Origin: Gongronella butleri
Lineage: Eukaryota > Mucoromycota > Mucoromycetes > Mucorales > Cunninghamellaceae
Direction of reading: 5' to 3'
Length of the DNA stretch: 64,000 bases
Assembly: GCA_025201375.1 (NCBI GenBank)
Contig: JAIWZP010000005.1
Location: forward strand, 434,001-498,000
Under the pieces are notes generated by a model. It worked only from the letters and a program-made list of their open reading frames with translations, searched no databases and was not told the origin of the DNA. Position 1 is the stretch's first letter; the number at the start of each line of letters is the position of its first letter. Below are positions 54,964-64,000 of the stretch, piece by piece. The position numbers and the translations under genes are program-made.

Positions 54964-55017
<54 letters not shown>

Positions 55018-56297
55018 AATGCATGTTTGACAAAAGCCGTGATGACAGGGCAGCAAGCGGACCTCGCTCTTGTTCTCGACAAAGTCGTCGAGGCAGATGG
55101 CACAGCAGGCATTTTTGACATTCTCGACCGAGTAAATCGTGATGGGGATGCATTGGACCACGGCGAATGGCAGCGGGTCTGGATCGTGGACGCGCTGCTG
55201 TAGCATGTAATTTTCACGCGCGGTGTCCTGAAGCGCGACTTCCTCGCGCATCTTGCGGATGCGCCACCATCGGAGCAAGACGACGGCTTGGCAAAAAAAA
55301 GGGAAAAAAGATGAGAAAAGAGTGCCTCATGTCCTAAACGCTATATGCATATGCGTGCTTACTGACGAAAAAGAGCAGCATCAGCGCAATGATGTACGCC
55401 AGGTAGCTGCGGCTGGCGGTCCACCAATTGCCGAGGCTGTTTCCGCCATTTTGCCATGGATTGCTGGTAAAAAGGGGCACGATCTGATAAAACATCTCGA
55501 TGTTTGTCGCATTGGCGGAAGCCAGGCCAGCCTGGGCCATTGCGTCTGTTTTGTTGCCGTTGCGCAGGTAGTCGCCATAGGCAAAAGGGACAAAGTAGAT
55601 AGAGATGGCGACGGAGCCATTGGATACTTGGCCCAGGTTGTTGTCGGGCATCTGGGACGCATTGCGATCGGCAGGCAAGGGCGATGTGGGGTCATTGTAA
55701 GGATCGGTGTCTGCCTGCTGAAGCGACTGGAGCCAAAAGGGATCGGTCAGTCCGTGGGTATCATTGTCGTACAGCATCATGCTGTCAATATTGAGATTGG
55801 AATGGGACGAGGTGGTGACGACCGTGTCCATTTTGGTCTGCCACAGGCACGAGCCGCGCTCGACAAGTGCCATTTTTGGCAGTACCTTGATCGAGTCGTT
55901 CAATGGCAATCCGTGGTTTAACCCCTGCAATGCGGCCTCGGATACATTTGCTGTACACGCATTGCCCATGTAGACAAGGATGCGCTTTTCACCCAAAGAT
56001 ACAAAAAAAAAAAAAAGGGAAAGCATTGAGCGGGCACGATCGGAGCGGGCGCAATTGGCCATTTAACCTTACTTTATATTGATCGCGCGGGTCATTGTAA
56101 GCATAGATGACTTGAAAGTCAGGCGACCGTGCCACTTGTGATGCGGCATGGACGGGGATGAGGCTAGTGTCTGTGGTGTTGAAGAGGATGGGCAGCTGCC
56201 AGAATTGTGGATTGTTGGTGGACTGTGCCATGCAACCTCCAAGCAGCAACAGCAGCCACCAGACTGATAGCACCATCAGCCAGTGGAAAATGCTCAT
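54584..56297 (-). CDS. PA-TM-RING membrane E3 ubiquitin ligase
   Basis: Exons 56073-56297, 55363-55984, 55017-55286 and 54584-54870 give 467 aa. Signal peptide (MSIFHWLMVLSVWWLLLLLG, cleaved near CMAQ), a lumenal protease-associated-like domain with many N-glycosylation sites (NATNI, NGSVA, NLGQVS) and KMALVERGSCLW, one membrane helix at about 265-287 (SYLAYIIALMLLFFVTVVLL), then a cytosolic RING at about 344-390. Family members ubiquitinate endomembrane cargo. The RING reads C-x2-C...LPCHHGFCQTCIDPW: the fifth ligand is Cys, so it is C3HC4, whereas the family usually has RING-H2 (C3H2C3). The C-terminal 70 residues are Ser/Thr-rich. Divergent from FAS1. Confidence 0.9.
54965..55014. repeat. 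T50 homopolymer in an intron of the RING ligase
   Basis: Fifty consecutive T on the plus strand. In the sense of the RING-ligase pre-mRNA it is poly-A beginning two bases after the donor GT of intron 54871-55016. Confidence 0.9.
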
Positions 56298-57551
56298 TAG
56301 ACGGAGAGAGGGGGTTGTGGGCCGAGAGAGAAGCAAAAGGAAAGGTGCTGAACGAAAAAAGAACAAGAGCGGGGTGCACAGAGCAATTTCCTTTTTTGAA
56401 CAGGGGTCTGTTGGAACCCTTCCCCTCCCCCCCATCCATGAAAAAAATCGCGCTCCATAAAGAAAGAAAAGAAAAAAAACGACGAATTGACAAGACACAG
56501 AGCCTATGATCCTTCATGCATCACCATGGGTGAGCAAAAAAAAAAAAAAGGCGCTTTTTTCTTTGCGTGCGCCCGGCGCTCAGGCCAATTTTTTTTTCTC
56601 TCTCGAGTGACAAGGTTCGGTTTTTGGCGCAATTGACAGCTGAGCGGGCGGGGCCATAAGAAGAATGGGGCGGGAAACAAGGAAACAGGACTTGAGCGTT
56701 TTTCTGTTTAAACGCGCTGTGCCATTGTTTTGCCACGACGTTTCAAGATGGGGGGAACTTTTGATGATGGGGATAAGGGGCCGCGACCTTGGATTGATAA
56801 TCAAATCGCGATATGCAAAACGCACCCGATGAAGAAAAAAAAAAAAAGGGGAAGGAAAAAGAACGGGGAGCGGAAACAGACAGCCACGTAAAATGTTGGC
56901 TGTTTTTTTTGGGGCCGTCGCTGCCTGGCTCGATTTTTTTTATGCATCGATCCGTTTGGGGTTGGGAGGGGGGGCGACTGTAGGTTTCGACTACCTCTTG
57001 TTGCCAAAAGCGGAATGTTTATAATACCCGCCGCTACAAGGCATTGATCTCCGACGGGGGACGAACCCAATTTTTCGTCTTTTGTTGGCTTGCCAACAGG
57101 CTACAATGCTTGGGGGGAAGGGTCTGGCAATAAAAAAAATGTTTTTCTTCTTTTTTCCTTTCTTCTTCTTTTCTTTACACACACACCCCACCCCACACCA
57201 CCCTTTCGATACGAGTAACTTGTCTTTTGGCACGTCAAAGTAGTTGATATCTATAGCGTTTCTAAATTACACACACACACACACACACACAAAGTGACGC
57301 TTAGCTTTTGGTAAGGGCGAAATTTAAAAGACAGTCGGTTTATGCTGTGTAGCAATTGCCAAAAAAAAAAAAAAAAAAAAAGGAAAAGAAAAAGCTCACC
57401 AACCTGTCAATGTGTTTTTTTTTTGTAGACTTCTTGATCCCCCTTTGCTTGTTCTCACCCTCCCCCTCACCTCTTTATTACTTTTTTTCTCTACACCCTA
57501 GTATTTTTTTCTCTTTTTCCCCCCTTTTTTTGTTTGTTGTCTATTATTATT
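56298..57551. other. divergent promoter region, RING ligase and FAS1
   Basis: About 1.25 kb with no gene. Holds a CA microsatellite (57269-57291), A and T runs and a pyrimidine-rich leader right before the FAS1 ATG (57410-57540). Confidence 0.6.
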
Positions 57552-60500
57552 ATGGAACACAAAGCGTTGCGCCCTCTGTCCGTGAAACAGAACGAAACCG
57601 AAGTCTCTGTGCTTGTGCCTGCCGACATTTGGGTGTCTGCTGAGCAACTCAAGGAAGAGTTCCCTGTGCAAGCCGAGGCTGACGACGAAATGCCCGAGAT
57701 TGAGCTGTCTGCTCGTTTTTTGCAATTTGCGTCGTCGCGCGCGGCCAAGGAGGCCCAATTCGTGCCGGTGGCCGTGACCATCTTTGCTCACTTTGCGTCG
57801 CAATACCTCAAGAACAACAATGTGCACGCCGTGGCGCGTGAATTGAGCCTGGAGTCGAAGAAGGTGGTTTTGCGCGCGTACTACTCGTCGTTTGTTGTGC
57901 TGAAATCGCACTTGACCACGGAGCAAGTCAAGCCTGCTCAGAGCGCGCTGTTTGCGGCGGCTCAACGCGGCGAGACCAAGATTTTCGCCATCTTTGGCGG
58001 CCAGGGCAACATTGAGGAGTACTTTGACGAATTGGCCGACATTTGGGAGACGTACGACGGGCTCGTCACGCCCTTTATCGAGCGCATGGCCGTCGTGCTC
58101 GGTGACTATGCTCGCAGCTCGGATGCCAGCGTGTTCCACTCCAAGGGTCTTGATATCATGCGTTGGCTCAAGCACCCCGATGTGCGCCCCGATCTCCAAT
58201 ATCTCGTCTCGGCGCCTGTGTCTTTCCCACTCATTGGTCTCACCCAGCTCTTGCACTACTATGTGATGCTGCGTGTCATGGATTGCTCGCCCGGCGACAT
58301 TCGCCAACTGATTGCTGGTAAGTTTTGAAAATAGGGGGGCGAAAATGTCAAAAAAAGTGAGAAAATAGGGAGATGATGGGAGTTGTCACGCGACACACAC
58401 AGGCGCGTGTTTTGCAGATCACCAATTGACACCCTTTTTTTTTATAAAATAGGCACCACGGGCCACAGCCAGGGCATCATCAGTTCGGTGGTGATTGCGG
58501 CGTCCAATTCGTTTGACGAGTTTTTGATCAATGCTGAAAAGGCGCTTGGTCTGCTGTTTTGGATGGGCACGCGCGCGCAACAAGCGTTCCCTCCCACGGC
58601 GCTCAACCCCACCATTTTGGAGGATTCGCTCAACAACAACGAGGGCACGCCTACGCCCATGCTTGCTGTCACGGGTCTGCGTGAATCGCAAGTGTTGAAG
58701 CATTTGGAGGCCACCAATGCGCACTTGGCGCCCGACCGCCAGATCGAGATCACGCTGCACAACGGCCCACGCTCGTTTGTGTGCACGGGTCCTCCTCAAT
58801 CGCTCTACGGTCTGAATCTTAGCCTGCGCAAGCTCAAGGCGCCCACTGGTCTCGATCAATCGCGTGTGCCTTACTCGCAGCGCAAGATCAAGTTCTCGTC
58901 GCGCTTCTTGCCCATCACTGCGCCTTTCCACAGCGCGTATCTCCAATCGGCCGCCAAGACGCTTTTGGCCGATGTGGAACGCCATGGTTTGCAGGTCGAT
59001 GCCAAGGAATTGCAAATCCCCGTGTACGCGACGGATTCTGGTAAGATTTTTTTTTTTTTGTCCAAGAGGTTTTGGGGGTTGGGGGTGTTGGGGTTGAAGA
59101 GGAGAATGAATTTTTTTTTTTTTTTTTGGCTCGAATTTGGGTTGGGTTGGCCTGGAACCCACCCGCATTTTGCTTACCTTATTTTATTTTTTATTTTTTT
59201 TGATTCCGATTGACAGGCAATGATCTTCGCGCGTCGTCTGACCTGACTGTTGAGTTGATTTCGCTCGTTTATTCCAAGCATGTTCATTGGGAGGCGGCGA
59301 TTGCCACCAAGGACCTGACGCACATTATCGACTTTGGTCCAGGCGGCACGTCGGGCATTGGTGGCTTGACGTATCGCAACAAGGAGGGTACCGGTGCTCA
59401 GGTGCTCTTGGCAGGTGCCTTGGAAGGCAGCAATCGCGATGTGTCTTACAAGGCCGATCTTTTCGATGCCGATTTGCGCGCCGTCTCGTATGCGCCCAAC
59501 TGGGCCAAGGTCTTCCAACCCAAGCTTGTCAAGACGGCTGCGTAAGCATCGATTGGGAAAAAAAAAAACGAAGCATTGATTACTCATTTCATTTTTTTTT
59601 TAAAAAAAAAACCAGAAACGGCGAAATCCATCTGGACACGCGCATGTCGCGCCTGCTTGGCAAGCCACCCATGATGGTGGCGGGCATGACGCCGTCGACG
59701 GTCAGCGAAAAGTTTGTTTCGGCCGTGATGAATGCTGGCTATCACATTGAATTGGCCGGTGGCGGTCATTACAACGAAAAGGCGCTCCGCAGCAAGGTGG
59801 ACAAGATCATGCAGCTGACGCGTCCCGGTGAGGGCATCACGTTGAACATTTTGTTCCTCAACGTGCGACAATGGGGTTTCCAGTACCCTCTCATCCAGGT
59901 CATGCGCCGCGAAGGCTTGCCCATGGAAGGTGTTTGCGTCGCTGCGGGCGTGCCTTCCTTGGAAGTCGCCAACGAGGTCATTGAGAACCTCAAGGCCTCG
60001 GGCATCCGCCACATTGCCTTTAAGCCCGGCTCGGTCGACACCATCCGCCAGGTAAATTGAAAAAAACGAAAAAAAACACCTCTTTTCGCTCCAATGTTTA
60101 CTCAATTCCAATTTTTATTCAATTCCTTGAACAATTTAGGTTGTTTCCATTGCGGCTGCGAACCCCACGATGCCCATTATCATGCAATGGACGGGTGGCC
60201 GTGCGGGTGGCCATCACTCGTTTGAAGATGTGCATCAACCCATTTTGGAGACGTACGCGTCGATTCGTCGCCACGACAACATTGTTCTCGTTGCTGGCTC
60301 TGGCTTTGGTGGTGCGGACGACACGCTGCCTTGGTTGACGGGTGAATGGGCGCACAATTTCGGTTACCCCTCGATGCCTTTTGATGGTTTGCTCTTTGGT
60401 TCGCGCATGATGGTGTCCAAGGAAGGTCTTGCGTCGCTTGCGGCCAAGCAGGCGATGGTGGACGCGCCCGGTGTCACGGATGCTGAGTGGGAGAAGACGT

Positions 60501-63500
60501 ACAAGGGCCCTGCCGGTGGCATCATGACGGTGCGCTCTGAATTGGGCGAGCCTATCCACAAGGTGGCGACGCGTGGTGTGCGCCTCTGGAAGGAATTGGA
60601 CGAATCCATCTTCAACTTGCCCCGCGACAAGCGCCTGCCTGCTCTGCTTGCCAAGAAGGACTACATTATCAAGCGCCTCAATGCCGATTTCCAAAAGGTG
60701 TGGTTTGGCAAGAAGAAGAACGGCGATGTTGTCGATCTTCAAGAGATGACGTACACCGAGGTGGTGGATCGCATGATTGAGCTCATGTACATCAAGCACG
60801 AGAGCCGCTGGATCGACATTTCGCTTCGCAACCTTGTGGGCGACTTTTTGCGCCGCATTGAAGAGCGTTTCAGCAAGACGGAAACCACGTCGCTTCTTCA
60901 ATCGTTTGCGCAATTGGACCCTCCCCACGACTTTGCCGCCGATTTCTGCGCTCAATTCCCTGATGCCGAGACGCAATTGCTCACGTCCGAGGATGTGTTG
61001 CACTTTGTCACCTTGTGCCAGCGTCGTGGTCAAAAGCCTGTGCCTTTTATCCCTGTGATGGACAAGGACTTTGATGTCTGGTTCAAAAAGGATTCGCTCT
61101 GGCAATCTGAGGATCTGGCTGCCGTCGTTGACCAAGATGTCCAGCGCACGTGTATTTTGCACGGCCCTGTGGCCGCCAAGTACGCGACACGCGTCGACCA
61201 GCCCGTGGCCGAGATCTTGGGCGACATCAAAAACAGCCACGTCGCCTCTTTGAAGGAAAAGTACTATGGCAATGACGAATCGGCCATTCCCGTCGTCGAA
61301 TACCTCGGTGTGGCCTCGGACGCGTCTTCTGTTGCCAATGCCATTGCGCCCGCGTCGTCGTCGGATTCTGAAATCGTGTACACGACGCCCGAAAACGAAA
61401 CGTCGTTGCCCTCGCAGGACGATTGGTTCCAAGCCATTGCCGGCACGCACGCCAGCTGGCTGCGCGCGCTCATCACCAGCCCCTTTGTCATCCAGGGCAA
61501 GCGCTTCGCTGACAACCCATTGGCCCGCATCCTGCGCCCCCGTCCTGGCCAGCAATTCGTCTTGAAGTTGGCCAATGGCCGCCCCACGTCCTTTGTCGTC
61601 CAAGACAAGCGTCTCTGGAGCGCCACCACAAAGACAAACGACTTTGTCACCTCCGTCGAGGCCACCGCCACGGGCAATGTCATTGACGTCGTCATGTACG
61701 AACGCCGCGACCAGCACGCCGTGCCTCTCAAGCTGCAATTCACCTACAAGCCCGAATTCAGCTATGCGCCCATCCACGAGGTCATGGAGGTAAATTTTTT
61801 TTTTACAAAAAAAAGAGGAGTGGCGGCAAAAAAAAAAAAAAAAAAAAAGTTAAAAAACTAGGCACTAATGCATATTTTCTTTTTTCTTTTCTTTTCCTAG
61901 GGTCGCAATGACCGCATCAAGGACTTTTACTGGAAGCTTTGGTTCGGCATGGACGCCACGGATGATTTCCTCAGCATCCCTGTGACGGAGGAGCTGATTG
62001 GCAAGAACGAGACCGTGCAAGCTGCGGAAATCAAGGAATTCTGCCAAGCTGTCGGCAACCAAGCCGAAGTGTACGTCGATCGCGGCCAAAAGATGATTTG
62101 CGCGCCCATGGACTTTGCCATTGTGGTTGGCTGGAAGGCGATCATCAAGGCTATTTTCCCTCGTGAGATTGATGGCGACCTTTTGAAGCTTGTGCACATG
62201 TCCAATGGGTTCCGCATGCTCGAGGGCGGCGATCTCCTGTCTGTTGGTGATGTCGTGGACACGTACGCCAAGATCAATGCCATTGTCAACAACGATTCCG
62301 GCAAATTGGTCGAGGTCAAGGGCGTGATTGTGCGCGAGGGCAAGCCCGTGATGGAAGTCACGTCGCAATTCTTGTACCGCGGCAATTTCACCGACTTTGA
62401 GCACACGTTTGAGCGCAAGGTCGAGGTGCCCATGAATCTGACCCTCAACTCCATCAAGGACATTGCCGTGCTCAAATCCAAGCAATGGATCGACTGGACC
62501 GAGGAATTGGACAATTACGAGCTTGCTCCTGGCTCGTCGCTCATCTTCCGCCTCGAATCCGAGTACCGCTATTTGAACAAGCGCGTGTACTCGTCGGTCA
62601 AGACTTCTGGTACCGTGCACATGAAAGTGTCCACCAAGGAAATCGTCAAGGTGGCCAATGTCGTGTACGAGGCTGGCGAATCGCATGGCAATCCTGTCAT
62701 TGAATATCTCAAGCGCAATGCACAAGAGATTGAGCAAGCCCACGACTTTGAAAATGGCGGCTACTCGGTGATGCCTGCCGAGGCCATCTATTCGTCGGTT
62801 GTGCACGCGCCTGCTTCCAATGAGCCTTATGCCAATGTCTCTGGCGACTTTAATCCCATCCACGTCAACCCTTACTTTGCCGATTTGGCCGTTCTCCCCG
62901 GCACCATCACCCACGGCATGTGGACCAGCGCCTCGACCCGCAAGTTTGTCGAGATTTTCGCCGCCGACAATGCCCCGCGTCGCGTCGTCGCGTATTCCGT
63001 GCAATTCATGGGCATGGTGTTGCCCGACGATCGCCTCGAGACCAAGCTGTACCACACGGGCATGAAGAATGGCCGTAAAATGATCAAGGTCGAGACCATC
63101 AACCAAAACAACGACAAGGTGGTGGTTGGCACCGCCGAGGTCGAGCAGCCCGTCACTGCCTACGTGTTCACTGGCCAGGGTTCGCAAGAACAAGGCATGG
63201 GCATGGCATTGTACGCGTCGTCGCCCGTCGCCAAGGACATTTGGGATCGCGCCGACCGCCATTTCATGGAAAATTACGGTTTCTCCATTTTGGACATTGT
63301 GCGCAACAACCCCAAGGAAAAGACCGTGTACTTTGGTGGCCCCCGAGGCAACAAGATCCGTCAAAACTACATGAGCATGACTTATGACGTTGTTGGCGAG
63401 GATGGCACCACCAAGACGCTTCCCTTGTTCCCCACCATCAAGGAACGCACCCCGTCTTACACTTTCCAGGCGCCCAATGGCCTCTTGTCCGCCACGCAAT

Positions 63501-64000
63501 TCACCCAGCCCGCTTTGACCCTCATGGAAAACGCCGCGTACGAGGATCTGCGCTCCAAGGAGCTGATTCAAGCCAATTGCGCGTTTGCCGGCCACTCGCT
63601 CGGTGAATACGCCGCCTTGGCCTCCGTCGTCAATGTGCTTCCTCTTGAATCGCTCGTGGACATTGTGTTTTACCGTGGTATGACCATGCAATCCGCCGTC
63701 AAGCGCGATGCAAAGGGTCGTTCCAACTATGGTATGGCCGCCGTCAACCCTGCGCGTGTTTCCAAGTCGTTCAATGACACGGCGCTGCGTGGCGTCGTCG
63801 ACACCATTGCGCGTATCAGCAACGACGTGCTTGAAATCGTCAATTTCAACGTTGAAAACTGGCAATATGTCGCTGCCGGTTCGCTGCCCAACTTGGACGT
63901 GCTGACCAACGTGCTCAATTACATCAAGACGTCCGGCATTGACTTGCAAAAGCTGATGGAGACCATGCCCATTGAGGAGGTGCGCAAGCATTTGGACGAG
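57552..64000 (+). CDS. fas1: fatty acid synthase subunit beta, 5' part (runs off the window)
   Basis: Exons 57552-58317, 58453-59040, 59217-59541, 59616-60051, 60140-61789 and 61901 to the window end give 1955 codons without a stop; the full subunit is about 2050 aa. Cytosolic type I fungal FAS. Order: acetyltransferase with GTTGHSQGI (Ser about 261), enoyl reductase with MMVAGMTPSTVSEKFVSAVM, AGGGHYNEKALR and QWTGGRAGGHHSFED, then the dehydratase region with MaoC hot-dog block SGDFNPIHVNPYFADLA, and the malonyl/palmitoyl transferase with VFTGQGSQEQGMGMAL and AGHSLGEYAALASVV (Ser about 1821). All introns keep phase. Whether the subunit is fused to FAS alpha downstream cannot be seen here. Codon use is clearly biased, as expected for a highly expressed gene. 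Confidence 0.97.

Noticed and set aside
57498..58307. Long antisense frame over the first FAS1 exon
   Set aside because: Same codon-bias shadow; the sense strand has the recognisable acetyltransferase.
61865..63991. A 708-codon open frame antisense to FAS1, and a 552-codon one at 60119-61777
   Set aside because: Both are antisense shadows of a conserved, codon-biased coding exon; the encoded sequences are low-complexity His/Val/Arg strings with no domain.

Overview
The window is nuclear DNA of a fungus. Genes are split by many short GT-AG introns (about 50-230 nt, often with long T or A runs), and the gene set is fungal: a Srk1/Rck2-type kinase, GH15 glucoamylase, Ptc2/3-type PP2C, Rho1, Dnmt2, caleosin, and a fungal-type FAS beta subunit. 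Two further genes (22.9-24.6 kb and 43.8-46.1 kb) look like the abundant uncharacterised restriction-endonuclease-fold proteins of Mucoromycota. An early-diverging, zygomycete-type fungus is therefore my best inference. Exon structures below were built by hand from splice sites, reading-frame continuity and family conservation; no RNA evidence was available.

Layout. 0-7.6 kb holds conserved genes: a TPR/F-box/LRR protein (Dia2/Pof3-like), a GH15 glucoamylase and, convergent to it, an Srk1/Rck2 kinase. 7.6-12.0 kb is gene-poor and carries TACTGTA palindromes and a decayed dispersed repeat. 12.0-16.6 kb holds three related seven-helix membrane proteins, each with a TATA box. 17.3-21.2 kb has a divergent pair, a TrhO/rhodanese tRNA hydroxylase and a PP2C. 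21-29 kb is accessory: one REase-like gene, a 392-bp tandem repeat at its 5' side, and dispersed repeats. 29-35.1 kb is conserved again: a caleosin with a long acidic tail, Rho1, and Dnmt2. 35-54.5 kb is accessory: a Thr-rich secreted protein with a frameshift, three members of an unrecognised two-helix membrane family (one a pseudogene), a second REase-like gene, and several duplicated repeats. 54.6-64 kb holds a PA-TM-RING ubiquitin ligase divergent from FAS1, which runs off the window end.

The most striking observation is in Rho1. The P-loop lysine codon (AAG) can only be rebuilt from the genome by joining three separate nucleotides: the last base of exon 1 and two successive one-nucleotide exons, each flanked by good AG acceptor and GTAAG donor sites. 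Other very short exons occur in neighbouring genes (16 coding nt and 26 nt in the caleosin, 26 nt in the glucoamylase). The accessory blocks, with lineage-type genes, pseudogenes and repeats, alternate with housekeeping blocks.
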